A stretch of DNA of 64,000 nt. Origin: Thalassotalea nanhaiensis (GTDB lineage Bacteria > Pseudomonadota > Gammaproteobacteria > Enterobacterales > Alteromonadaceae). This document shows positions 45,283 to 54,451 of the stretch, in pieces; positions within the stretch are counted from its first letter, which is position 1; each line of letters starts with the position of its first letter. The stretch covers positions 3,844,001 to 3,908,000 of the forward strand of contig NZ_CP134146.1 of assembly GCF_031583575.1 (NCBI RefSeq), given 5' to 3'. A model generated the notes under the pieces. The model was not told the DNA's origin, ran no database searches, and saw only the letters and a list, made by a program, of their open reading frames with translations. A program made the position numbers and the translations under genes.

Positions 45283-45449
45283 CTTAAACGCAACAACTTT
45301 TCTATAAAAAGCTGCCTTTGTAAAACGACTATTCATAAGAGGTACTCTTCGATTAGGCTCGGATAATCGTTAATACATTGTTTTACAGTCAAAAAATTTA
45401 ACTCTGCTAGACTATAAGTATCTTTCACATTTTACTGTCAGCTGCGTTT

Positions 45450-47405
45450 ATGAACCTAAATATCGATAAATTAAACAAGCCGGTCTTCGTAGTATCTTCA
45501 CTGTTCATTCTTGCGTTAATCATTTATACCGTTCTAGACCCTAGCACTGCTGGGAGCAACTTTTCGTATTTACAAAATACTATTGTCACTAACGGCAGCT
45601 GGTTCTATGTGTTAACCGTAACGATAATACTTGTATTTGCTATATATATGAGTATCTCAAGTATCAGTGCAATAAAGCTTGGGCCTGATCACGCAAGTCC
45701 TGATTACAGTTTCAGTACTTGGCTTGCAATGTTATTTGCTGCGGGTATGGGTATTGGATTAATGTTCTTTGGCGTGGCTGAGCCGGTTATGCATTATCTG
45801 TCTCCACCAACGGCTGAAAAAAACACCTTGGAAGCTGCACGGGAAGCGATGAAAATAACCTTTTTTCATTGGGGATTACACGCTTGGGCAATTTATGCCA
45901 TTGTCGCGTTAATTCTATCCTATTTTTGTTATCGCCATAAGCTGCCTTTAACCCTGCGATCGGCCCTTCACCCTATTATTGGTGATAAAATTTATGGTTG
46001 GCCGGGTCATTTAGTTGATATTTTTGCTGTGGTCAGTACCGTATTTGGGGTTGCCACATCTTTAGGCTTAGGAGCGACGCAAGTTAATTCAGGACTAAAT
46101 TACCTACTTGGTATTGATGTTAGCACCCAAAATCAAATTTTCATTATGATTGCTATAACGGCTCTCGCTTCTGTGTCTGTAGCAACCGGACTAGACAAGG
46201 GTATTAAAATTTTATCGCAAACCAATATGTTGCTGGCTATTGCGCTATTAGCATTAGTATTTGTGCTTGGGCCTAGTGTGTTTTTACTCAAAGTTTATGT
46301 ACAAAATATTGGCGCCTACTTGTCTGATTTAGTCCATACCTCATTTAACTTATTCGCTTATGATAAAAAAGATTGGATCGGTGGATGGACAATATTTTAT
46401 TGGGGGTGGTGGCTTGCCTGGGCGCCATTCGTAGGATTATTTATTGCGCGTATTTCTCGAGGCCGAACCATAAGAGAATTTATTTTAGGGGTAATGTTAG
46501 TACCTACTGCATTCACTCTGTTATGGATGACAATTTTTGGTAACACCGCTATTTCTATGGTTACTGACGGTACTAGTGCAAACTTGGCACAAATGGTTGG
46601 AGAAAATAGCTCGGTAGCCTTATTTGTGTTTTTGGAAAATTTCCCATTTACAACGGCATTAACCATTTTATCAGTAGTAATGATCGTTATTTTCTTTGTC
46701 ACTTCATGTGACTCTGGCGCGATGGTTATCGATATGTTGTGCTCTAACGGTAGAAATGACACGCCATTATGGCAACGTTTATTTTGGGCGATTAGTGTAG
46801 GTTTAGTTGCAGCGATACTTTCTGTTGCCGGAGGTTTAAGTGCCTTGCAAACCATGACTATAGCCAGTGCCTTGCCGTTTTCTATTGTATTGCTGTTTGC
46901 TATTTTTGGCTTAATGCGGGCGTTACAAATAGAGAGTGTTAAAAAAGAAAGTTTATTAGTTAATGCCATGCCGACCAATTATTATCAAGATGCCGAACAG
47001 TGGCGAGAAAAACTGGATAACCTGGTGTCTCACCCCGATAAAAAAAATGCCACCAAGTATATCGAAGTGAAAGTTTTTAAAGCGTTTAGCAAATTAAAAG
47101 AACAATTTGAACTTAATGGTATTAATGCTGAAATAGAACAATCTAAAAATGGCATCAAGATTTTAGTAAACCATGGTACTGAATATGACTTTGCCTATGG
47201 TGTGCACAAGAAAATGCACACTCAACCTGACTTTGCCAGCGATGATGATAGTAACGACGATGACATGTATTATCGGGCGGAAGTGCATTTAATGGAAGGC
47301 GGTCAAGATTACGATATTATGGGTTGGTCTGAAATTGCAATAATTAACGATGTGATTGATCAATACCAGAAGCATACCCACTTCTTGCATCTACTAAGAG
47401 AGTAA
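45450..47405 (+). CDS. BCCT family transporter (betaine/choline type)
   Basis: A 651-residue sodium- or proton-coupled transporter of the BCCT family with about 12 membrane helices. The substrate-site tryptophan-rich helix is visible as WTIFYWGWWLAWAPFVGLFIARISRGRTIREF, and helix 3 carries AAGMGIGLMFFGVAEP. A cytoplasmic C-terminal domain of about 140 residues resembles the extension of E. coli BetT, ending in acidic and charged segments. The substrate is probably choline or glycine betaine; no betAB genes are nearby. It is divergent from nirB across 357 bases and ends at a shared terminator. Confidence 0.9.
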   Translation: MNLNIDKLNKPVFVVSSLFILALIIYTVLDPSTAGSNFSYLQNTIVTNGSWFYVLTVTIILVFAIYMSISSISAIKLGPDHASPDYSFSTWLAMLFAAGMGIGLMFFGVAEPVMHYLSPPTAEKNTLEAAREAMKITFFHWGLHAWAIYAIVALILSYFCYRHKLPLTLRSALHPIIGDKIYGWPGHLVDIFAVVSTVFGVATSLGLGATQVNSGLNYLLGIDVSTQNQIFIMIAITALASVSVATGLDKGIKILSQTNMLLAIALLALVFVLGPSVFLLKVYVQNIGAYLSDLVHTSFNLFAYDKKDWIGGWTIFYWGWWLAWAPFVGLFIARISRGRTIREFILGVMLVPTAFTLLWMTIFGNTAISMVTDGTSANLAQMVGENSSVALFVFLENFPFTTALTILSVVMIVIFFVTSCDSGAMVIDMLCSNGRNDTPLWQRLFWAISVGLVAAILSVAGGLSALQTMTIASALPFSIVLLFAIFGLMRALQIESVKKESLLVNAMPTNYYQDAEQWREKLDNLVSHPDKKNATKYIEVKVFKAFSKLKEQFELNGINAEIEQSKNGIKILVNHGTEYDFAYGVHKKMHTQPDFASDDDSNDDDMYYRAEVHLMEGGQDYDIMGWSEIAIINDVIDQYQKHTHFLHLLRE

Positions 47406-47435
47406 CTCGAATACTTCAAACAGAACATATTAATT

Positions 47436-47461
47436 AGGGGGAAGCAGTTATGCTTCCCCCT
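47436..47461. terminator. Bidirectional terminator between convergent genes
   Basis: A 10-bp stem AGGGGGAAGC / GCTTCCCCCT with a 6-base loop, between the convergent BCCT gene and the symporter-fusion gene. T-rich sequence follows on the plus strand (ATTTATTA), and TAATTAATAT follows on the minus strand. Confidence 0.85.
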
Positions 47462-47466
47462 ATTTA

Positions 47467-49644
47467 TTAATCGCCGTCTTTATCATCAACCCAGTGCAGT
47501 ACATCTTTTATGATTGACCAACGAGGTTGTTTAGGCACCGCATTTTCACCTAAAATCCAATAACCATATAACTTTTCAATATGACCCGATGATTCCTGAA
47601 TGGTAAGCCAGCTGTTTAAAAAGGTTTGCAATGAAATATTGTCTCGAGCAACAGCATAAGACATTGGGAAAGATTTAATGTCATCGCGGTTATAAATCGC
47701 AACGTATTCAGGGTATAAAATAGTCCAAGCTTGACCTGCTTCTAAACTAATAATTAAGCCATCCCACTTACCGCTTTTATCATCAAAAAATTCTTTATCT
47801 GATTCTATTCGTTGTATTTCAACGTTCGGATACATCTTGATCAACTGTGATGATATTGAATACTCTCCAACCGATGCTAAGGTGATTTTTTCAGCCGTTT
47901 TTAAATAATCACTATTTAAAAATTCATCAGCTCGATGATCTTTCACCACGATAGAATAATGCAGTGTCAGCGCTGGATTGGTGAAGTTTAACATTTGAAT
48001 ACGTTTTGTAGTCATTTGCAGCCCTGAAATGGCAATATCAAATTGACCTCTGTTTAATGCTTTCACGGCATTAACGTCATCGTAAGGTATGAAAACCAAT
48101 TTAACATCCAATTCAGACGCGAGTTTTTTCATCATTTCAATATCAAAGCCAACCAGTTCTTGATTAGCATTAAAATATGAGAAAGGCACTTGTCTAGGGT
48201 TATAGCCAACATTTAAATAGCCATTCTTCTTTATATCTGCAATCGATCTTGGCGATATGGTTGGCGCTAAATCATCCCAAAGGTAAGTTTTAACTTCTTC
48301 AGGCAGTTCGTTTGCTGTTTCCATTTTTGTAACGACTTCATCCATAACATATTCAGTGTCAACGAAACTGCTTAACAACATATTTGTCAGTGAAAAAATA
48401 ACCACAAAAACCACCGGCGTTAATGCGCTGTACACCGCCAAACGTTTCATACTTATTTTGGCAATGCCTGCCAACATAGCGGTACCACCCACGGCAAGAA
48501 TGAAAATATTCATTGCCGCTAAAAGCGATGTGAAACGACTGGTAAATAAGCTGGATACCATAAACAATTGAAATAAATCAGAAGAAAGCTCTAATGAATC
48601 CAATAACATAGGTATGGTTAAATACACACTACCAAACAAGCTAATAAGCCCATTGATAGACATAGGTAGGTAGGTGAAAAAATCCAGCTCTCTGCCAGAG
48701 AACCAAGCGGCAAATAATACGAATACTATGGTTAATAATTTACCCAGATTAGGAAAACTAAACACTACAGGAATAATGATATTTGAATAGTTGTCAGTGT
48801 TTTCGTCACCTAAATTATATTTATGAAACAGCTCTTTAGTACGTTCAATTAATAACGGCAAAATGATAAATATATTACCGGCAGCAAATGCAGTGATCAT
48901 CGCATCTTTGGCAATACCTGTAATATCACGATAGGAAAACGGGGTAATCGTCGCTAAAATTGCCGGCAACACCCAATAAGTTAAAATAATAGTCATTACT
49001 ATATGAGCGACAAAGTACACCTGCAACTTTTGAAACTCAGCTAAGTCCATCGTTCCTGCAGTTGCTGCGGTCATCGCAAAAATACCAATTGGCATCATTT
49101 TTACAATATATTGAGTCACTTTATTAAACGCAGCGCCTAATAACTCCATAGGCTTCATTAATGACTCTTTCTCATCCACCGAAATAAGCGCGATACCTGT
49201 GGCAACACAAAACACAACGATGGCCGGAATATAGCTGTTTGATAACGAATAAAATGGATTTGCCGGTATATATAAATCAAGTAAATCAATAGATTCAGGA
49301 TCGGTTAACGCGGTTAAACTGAAAAACGAACCCGACTGCCATTCTGGAAAGGTAAATTTAATTAAATACATGACTAATAAGCCGATGATCCAGATGACAA
49401 GCATCAATTTACCTACTTTGACTCCTAACGAACGAGCCTGTTCATAGGACAAGTTACCTAAGCTGGAAATTAATGAAACGATTATGTATGGAATAATGGT
49501 CATCTGTAATAGCTTAATAAAAGCATCACCAATGATCCCCATCCAAGCTAACATTTCACCAAAAAACAATCCAAAAATAATGCCTAACGCAAAGGAGAGT
49601 AGCACCATGGTTGACATGCTCATTTTATTTTTTTTATCAAACAT
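47467..49644 (-). CDS. Dicarboxylate/amino-acid:cation symporter fused to a solute-binding domain
   Basis: A 725-residue two-part protein. Residues about 1-440 are a DAACS (SDF, PF00375) symporter of the glutamate/aspartate transporter fold, with the helical hairpin and substrate region around AAMNIFILAVGGTAMLAG. Residues about 465-700 are a family-3 periplasmic solute-binding domain (NGYLNVGYNPRQVPFSYFN, ELVGFDIEMMKKLASEL, FDIAISGLQMTTKRIQMLNFT). Such binding domains normally serve ABC importers. Here one is tethered to a secondary transporter and may deliver amino acids to it. It is followed downstream by a terminator shared with the BCCT gene and lies 8 bases after the BshA-like gene. Confidence 0.88.
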   Translation of the reverse strand: MFDKKNKMSMSTMVLLSFALGIIFGLFFGEMLAWMGIIGDAFIKLLQMTIIPYIIVSLISSLGNLSYEQARSLGVKVGKLMLVIWIIGLLVMYLIKFTFPEWQSGSFFSLTALTDPESIDLLDLYIPANPFYSLSNSYIPAIVVFCVATGIALISVDEKESLMKPMELLGAAFNKVTQYIVKMMPIGIFAMTAATAGTMDLAEFQKLQVYFVAHIVMTIILTYWVLPAILATITPFSYRDITGIAKDAMITAFAAGNIFIILPLLIERTKELFHKYNLGDENTDNYSNIIIPVVFSFPNLGKLLTIVFVLFAAWFSGRELDFFTYLPMSINGLISLFGSVYLTIPMLLDSLELSSDLFQLFMVSSLFTSRFTSLLAAMNIFILAVGGTAMLAGIAKISMKRLAVYSALTPVVFVVIFSLTNMLLSSFVDTEYVMDEVVTKMETANELPEEVKTYLWDDLAPTISPRSIADIKKNGYLNVGYNPRQVPFSYFNANQELVGFDIEMMKKLASELDVKLVFIPYDDVNAVKALNRGQFDIAISGLQMTTKRIQMLNFTNPALTLHYSIVVKDHRADEFLNSDYLKTAEKITLASVGEYSISSQLIKMYPNVEIQRIESDKEFFDDKSGKWDGLIISLEAGQAWTILYPEYVAIYNRDDIKSFPMSYAVARDNISLQTFLNSWLTIQESSGHIEKLYGYWILGENAVPKQPRWSIIKDVLHWVDDKDGD

Positions 49645-49652
49645 ACTTTTTC

Positions 49653-50813
49653 CTATTGTTGTTGTCTTTTAGGAAATTCAATTAATTTTGCCTGGCGTTT
49701 TGAAATTGCTCTCTCATAACACTGCACATATTCAGCAATTTTGTCTGACCAACAAAAATTCTGCTCAGCTCTTTTTCGGCCATAAGCGCCCATTCTTTGC
49801 TGTAATTGGGAATCACTTAATACATCAATTATATCTTTAGCCATTGCAAGGATGTCGTTTGGCTCTGACATAAAACCACTCTTCCCTTGCTCTACGACTT
49901 CTGGAATACCATCTGCATTACTGGTAACGGTAGGCACTCCGCACGCCATCGCCTCTAGTGCCACCATGCTAAATGACTCGTGATAACTGGGTTGAAATAC
50001 ACAGTCGGCATTAGGAAGAATATTTTCTACATGCATAACGTCGCCTAAAAACGTGACTTTTTCAGCAATACCCAATTGCTCGCACAGTAATTTTATTTTA
50101 TTTAAATCTGGCCCATTGCCGAGTAACACCAAACGAGCATTCACCTTAGCTTGCACCATATGAAATGCCTCAATTACTGCTTCAGTATTTTTTACCGGAC
50201 GAAAGTTTGAAATATGCATTAATATTTTTTCGTCATCACTGGCTAACATACGTCTTCGTTCTAAACTTGCGTGTTTAGGAGAAAAAATTTCAAGGTCTAT
50301 AAAATTGTAAATGACCTCAATCGATTTACTGATCTCAAATTGTTCTTTGGTATAGCGCCGCTGGAAATTAGAAACGGTAGTAACCACTGTGCTTTTGTTA
50401 ATACTGAATCTATTTAGTGGATAAAGCGGTTTGTCTTGCCCAACAACGGTAACATCCGTGCCATGAATAGTAGTAACGGTTGGAAACTTCTTATGGGTAA
50501 TTTCTGAGGCAAGGTATGCACATAACGAATGTGGAATAGAATAATGCGCATGCACTAAATCTAAATCGTAAGTATTCGCTACTTCAACTATTTTCGCCGT
50601 TAAGGCAAAGGTATAAAGCGGATCATCAAACAAGGGGTAGTCTATGCCTTCGACACAATGAAAAAATATGCCCTTTTCATCGACTAATTTAAAAGGTCGA
50701 GCATGAGAAATGAAATGAACTTCATAGCCTATTCGAGCTAGCCCTATACCAAGTTGAGTGGCAATTAAGCCAGAGCCTCCAATTGTAGGGTGGCAAACTA
50801 TACCAATGCGCAT
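49653..50813 (-). CDS. BshA-like glycosyltransferase (family GT4)
   Basis: A 386-residue GT-B glycosyltransferase closely resembling BshA, which joins N-acetylglucosamine to L-malate in bacillithiol synthesis: MRIGIVCHPTIGGSGLIATQ, HAHYSIPHSLCAYLA, TTIHGTDVTVVG and IEVIYNFID match in order, as do the UDP-sugar block ISNFRPVKN and the motif ESFSMVALEAMACGVP. Bacillithiol is best known from Firmicutes, Deinococci and Bacteroidota. No bshB or bshC is in the window, so another acceptor is possible. The start at 50813 removes a 14-residue extension and leaves GAGG 10 bases upstream. It is cotranscribed with the acyltransferase upstream. Confidence 0.8.
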   Translation of the reverse strand: MRIGIVCHPTIGGSGLIATQLGIGLARIGYEVHFISHARPFKLVDEKGIFFHCVEGIDYPLFDDPLYTFALTAKIVEVANTYDLDLVHAHYSIPHSLCAYLASEITHKKFPTVTTIHGTDVTVVGQDKPLYPLNRFSINKSTVVTTVSNFQRRYTKEQFEISKSIEVIYNFIDLEIFSPKHASLERRRMLASDDEKILMHISNFRPVKNTEAVIEAFHMVQAKVNARLVLLGNGPDLNKIKLLCEQLGIAEKVTFLGDVMHVENILPNADCVFQPSYHESFSMVALEAMACGVPTVTSNADGIPEVVEQGKSGFMSEPNDILAMAKDIIDVLSDSQLQQRMGAYGRKRAEQNFCWSDKIAEYVQCYERAISKRQAKLIEFPKRQQQ

Positions 50814-50844
50814 ATAAGGTGAACCTCGTAAAGTAAATTCATGT

Positions 50845-51927
50845 TTACCAACCAATAATGTAACGACTGCGATGTTTTAACGCTTTCTTAAAAAGCTTAG
50901 CAATAAGGTACGAAATGGCAATTACGCCCATAGTAACCAACAGCGTTGTTAGAATATTTCCCTGTCCCTGCATGTTAAAAACATCTGGACTGTTATAAAT
51001 CATCCACCAAGGCGTAGTTATCCAAGGGTGGATAAAGTAAATAGCAAAGCTTACTTCGGCTAACTTCTGTAAAAAACCAATGCTGATATGTTCAAACTTA
51101 TTTAAAACTGCCAGTAAGGCGAAGGTTAAAAGTAGTTTTTGTGGCAGCATCAAATCTAATACCGTTAACTCAAAGGCATGCTTGTTCAATACGCCAGCAC
51201 CAAAGAAGAAAGCTTGCCCTATGGCTAAACCAATAGCACCTAGCAGCATTACAAACCAAAGCTTATCTATTACAGGGAATATTTTGTCTCTCTCTACCGA
51301 AGTCCAAACGCCGATTAGATATACAGGTAAAAAATAGATCAGAGATTGAATAGCATTTAAATTAGAAATGGGTCGGTGCATCAACATGGCAAGTATTGCC
51401 AAAGGAATAGCAAACTGTAGCAGTGACTTTCGCGCAATTAAGCCCATCACCCAAGGAGAAAGGGCAAATAACATCATTCCCATTGGAATATACCAATATG
51501 CGGTCAATGCCCTACCGGTTAATACATACCAGGTTGCTGCAGTAGAAGTATCACTAATGTTGGCATGTAGGACATGCAATGAAGGCTCAGGTCCAGCAAG
51601 TAAGTGCCATACAATCCAAGGTAAAGATAATAAGAAATAAGGTACAAATACGTACTTGGTTTTATTCTTCATATACTTTTCATAATCCCAACGATTATAA
51701 AAAACATGGTGAAATAAAAAGCCTGAAATAAAGACGAAAAATACGGTGCCATTCATCATCAGGTTAAACCAAAACTTATCCGCAAGCGTTTCAATTTGCC
51801 AACCCGCTGGACGATAGCAATGCGCCATAACAATAAATATTATGGCGATACCTCTAAAGTGATTGATACTATTGAGGAATTTCTTTTTCGCGGGTTTATC
51901 TTGTTGGTTTACAGCTTCAGATGTCAT
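50845..51927 (-). CDS. Acyltransferase family 3 membrane protein
   Basis: A 360-residue inner-membrane O-acyltransferase (PF01757, OafA/YrhL type) with about ten membrane helices. The conserved N-terminal HFRGIAIIFIVMAHCY block contains the catalytic-type His and Arg. Family members acetylate or succinylate sugars on polysaccharides and lipids. It is upstream of the BshA-like glycosyltransferase by about 31 bases and so may modify the same glycan or small glycoside. The acyl donor and acceptor are not predictable. Confidence 0.85.
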   Translation of the reverse strand: MTSEAVNQQDKPAKKKFLNSINHFRGIAIIFIVMAHCYRPAGWQIETLADKFWFNLMMNGTVFFVFISGFLFHHVFYNRWDYEKYMKNKTKYVFVPYFLLSLPWIVWHLLAGPEPSLHVLHANISDTSTAATWYVLTGRALTAYWYIPMGMMLFALSPWVMGLIARKSLLQFAIPLAILAMLMHRPISNLNAIQSLIYFLPVYLIGVWTSVERDKIFPVIDKLWFVMLLGAIGLAIGQAFFFGAGVLNKHAFELTVLDLMLPQKLLLTFALLAVLNKFEHISIGFLQKLAEVSFAIYFIHPWITTPWWMIYNSPDVFNMQGQGNILTTLLVTMGVIAISYLIAKLFKKALKHRSRYIIGW

Positions 51928-52129
51928 GCTTAGTTAGGCCTTTTACGTTAATACTTAAAAGTAACCTAAATAAATTACAAAGTATTAGAGTCTGCTGACC
52001 TTTCAACAGACCTTAGTATCTAACCTTAAAGAATAGCTTATATTTCAAAGTGTAAAGGTTAAACACTAAACTTTTTTATTTTCTCTATGAACTCCCGTTG
52101 CCTATGAAAAAAAGACTTAAAAAAAATGA

Positions 52130-52687
52130 TTATCTTGTTTTCATCATTAAGGCAGAAGTACGCGAGTAAATAAAATGCACAAGGTGATATATCAAAGCAG
52201 ATACAAGGCCAACGACTATGGCAAATACGGTAGGCAGCACCGCGCCGAATACAAATGACATACTAAGGATAACAGCTAGTACGCACTCTTCTTTATAAAG
52301 TTTAAAAAATATCGCTAAAACCAAAACCCAAGGAAACATAATTGACGTTATAGTAGAAAAACCGTAGGCAAAGCTTGCCGAAAATACTGTCCCGTAAACT
52401 AACGCCGCAGTAAATCCAATAATTACTGATCTTGGATACGTTTGTTCGTTGTTATGCTCAGGAGAATCAATAATACGTTTATGAATTCGCCCCAGTAGAA
52501 ACCATGATAGCCCTGGTAATAACACTGCGCCCCACCAATTTGAAATTCCTGGCATATCAGCTCTATGCAAAATGTGATGGACTGGCACGCCACCGTTAAA
52601 ATACTGCCAAACTAATAGCACCGAAATTATTATTGTCACTGCGCCAGTAAAGTAAATGCGGAATTGTTTAAGTTGTTGCTCGCTCAT
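52130..52687 (-). CDS. Membrane protein of unknown function
   Basis: A 185-residue integral membrane protein with about five hydrophobic segments, the first at about 9-27 (IYFTGAVTIIISVLLVWQYF). A short charged loop (GRIHKRIIDSPEHNNEQ) separates the first two or three from the rest. There is no recognised domain. The start at 52687 is chosen because AAGG lies 7 bases upstream; an in-frame ATG 11 codons earlier has none. Confidence 0.6.
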   Translation of the reverse strand: MSEQQLKQFRIYFTGAVTIIISVLLVWQYFNGGVPVHHILHRADMPGISNWWGAVLLPGLSWFLLGRIHKRIIDSPEHNNEQTYPRSVIIGFTAALVYGTVFSASFAYGFSTITSIMFPWVLVLAIFFKLYKEECVLAVILSMSFVFGAVLPTVFAIVVGLVSALIYHLVHFIYSRTSALMMKTR

Positions 52688-52864
52688 GTAAATGCCTTGT
52701 GTATATATTGTAAATTCCATTCACTTAAAGCAACATACATACCAACTACAAACCCCTTATAAACAAAGGTCTGTAAGGAGGTTAAAACAAACAATAAAAT
52801 TAAAACTAGTGATATTTACCAAATACTGAATTTTTTGACTACGCGTAAATATGGCTTGGTATAC

Positions 52865-53083
52865 TCATAATGAATACAAATCACTGTCTGACATTTTATG
52901 CATTTCACCATGCTCAACAAGTCGATCAACGGCAGTTTGAACTTGCTCAATATTGTGCGCCACACTTTCGTTAGCTAACCAACGTGAGCAAATATCTTCT
53001 ACTGGCGCAGAGGCATCAGGGTGAATTGAAAGGTAATTTAAAATACCGGCTTGAATTTCTGTGTGTATATGTGACATTTTCAT
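52865..53083 (-). CDS. Small protein, possible winged-helix
   Basis: A 72-residue protein (76 if an ATG four codons upstream, at 53095, is used) with helix-rich composition: HTEIQAGILNYLSIHP, SAPVEDICSRWL, IEQVQTAVDRLVEHGEMHKM. The order helix, helix, helix, short turn fits a small winged-helix fold of the kind that senses or binds DNA, but no family is recognised. It is a stand-alone minus-strand gene with a gap of more than 150 bases downstream. Confidence 0.55.
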   Translation of the reverse strand: MKMSHIHTEIQAGILNYLSIHPDASAPVEDICSRWLANESVAHNIEQVQTAVDRLVEHGEMHKMSDSDLYSL

Positions 53084-53159
53084 AACGCTTACCATAGATG
53101 ATTTGGGTTTTAAGGCATGGTTCGTATAATAAGCATAGTTTAAGACTATCAGTTTTTCC

Positions 53160-53987
53160 TCAACCTTTACTTAACAAAGCATCTAACCAATGGCTTGGTA
53201 ATAGGCGCTTTAGCACGGTAAATAATTTAGTTGGGAACGTTATGCGATATCGAATTTTTGGGCGTTTACTTTCCAAAGCATGAATTAAACAACGAGTTAC
53301 CGCGCTTGCTTGTAAGGTAAAGCCGCTGGCTGGCTCTGTACTTGCCAAACGATCAATTTGTTTTTGATAATTATCACTATGAATACTATGTTGCCAATCA
53401 ATATTTTGCTTAAACGCCTGCAGCGCATTTTGTCTAAAATGCGTATCGATAGGCCCCGGTTGTAAAATGCTAATGTGAATATTAGTATTTTTTAATTCTA
53501 ACCTGAGCGTATCGGTTAGACCTTCGATAGCAAATTTTGAAGCGTTATAGGCACCTCTGTAAGGCATACAAACAAAGCCTAATACTGAGCTGTTTTGAAC
53601 AATACGACCATGCCCTTGAGCGCGCATAATTTTGAGTACTTGAATGGTTAATTCATGCCAACCAAACACGTTAGCTTCAAATTGTTGGCGTAATACCTCG
53701 GTAGGAAGATCTTCAACAGCACCCGGTTGCCCATAAGCGCCATTGTTAAATAAATAATCTAGCGTACCACCGGTTATTTCGAGTACCTGCGCCAGCGCTT
53801 GTTCAATCGAATTTTGCTCACATAGGTCTAAGCGTATTGCTTGCAAACCTTGGGCAGTTAAGTTGTCGACATCGGTTTGCTTTCTTGCGGTAGCAAGTAC
53901 TTGATAGCCCCGTGCCATTAATGTTTTTGCCGAATCTAAGCCAATACCAGACGAACAGCCGGTGATTAGTATCGATTTCTTATTCAT
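53160..53987 (-). CDS. Short-chain dehydrogenase/reductase
   Basis: A 275-residue classical SDR with the cofactor motif TGCSSGIG (9-16), the structural NNGAYG (80s) and the catalytic YxxxK (YNASK in AYNASKFAIEG), with Ser in NSSVLG. The N-terminal region around LATARKQTDVDNL does not settle the choice between NADH and NADPH. The C-terminal extension (IRYRITFPTKLFTVLKRLLPSHWLDALL) is amphipathic and typical of SDRs acting on lipid or sterol-like substrates. The substrate is unknown. Confidence 0.9.
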   Translation of the reverse strand: MNKKSILITGCSSGIGLDSAKTLMARGYQVLATARKQTDVDNLTAQGLQAIRLDLCEQNSIEQALAQVLEITGGTLDYLFNNGAYGQPGAVEDLPTEVLRQQFEANVFGWHELTIQVLKIMRAQGHGRIVQNSSVLGFVCMPYRGAYNASKFAIEGLTDTLRLELKNTNIHISILQPGPIDTHFRQNALQAFKQNIDWQHSIHSDNYQKQIDRLASTEPASGFTLQASAVTRCLIHALESKRPKIRYRITFPTKLFTVLKRLLPSHWLDALLSKG

Positions 53988-54047
53988 AAATGTTCCATTG
54001 ATTTGCTAACTAGCTAGCAACATTATGAATAGAAAACAGCAGGGTTA

Positions 54048-54449
54048 TCAACCTATTTGTGGCGCCTCTGTCCTTGGTTGCCATTTCCACCATTGTTGTT
54101 GACCTTCACTTTGCTGTTGCGAATCTTGTTCTTTCGTTTGATAAATATCCCAGGTAACCAAGTAATCTGGGTTAGTGATTTTCACCCCAGATTGACTGGT
54201 ATGAAAATCGCCTTTTGGGGCGATAAACCAGCAGACTAAGTTAGCCGGAATGATAAAGTTTGCTGGCTTTTCCGTACCTGTATTTTTATCTGCAGTCGTT
54301 AATAACGAAACGGTGATACCCATTTCTTTATCGACTGCCGTAACCGTTCCGGCCAGCATACTTTGTTTCAGTAAATTATGCTCAACATCAAAGTAGCTTA
54401 AGCCAATTAAGCAGGTTTTGTTGATGGTTTGTTCTAACGTTAGATTCAT
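54048..54449 (-). CDS. Unknown protein, last gene of the nitrate reductase operon
   Basis: A 133-residue soluble protein with a beta-rich N-terminal part (CLIGLSYFDVEHNLLKQSMLAGTVTAVD, over the first 40 residues) and a Trp/Gln-rich C-terminal tail (QQWWKWQP). No domain is known. It starts 2 bases after the DmsB-DmsC fusion gene, so it is cotranscribed with the nitrate reductase genes. It may be an assembly or regulatory partner; this is an inference from operon position only. Confidence 0.65.
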   Translation of the reverse strand: MNLTLEQTINKTCLIGLSYFDVEHNLLKQSMLAGTVTAVDKEMGITVSLLTTADKNTGTEKPANFIIPANLVCWFIAPKGDFHTSQSGVKITNPDYLVTWDIYQTKEQDSQQQSEGQQQWWKWQPRTEAPQIG

Positions 54450-54451
54450 AA

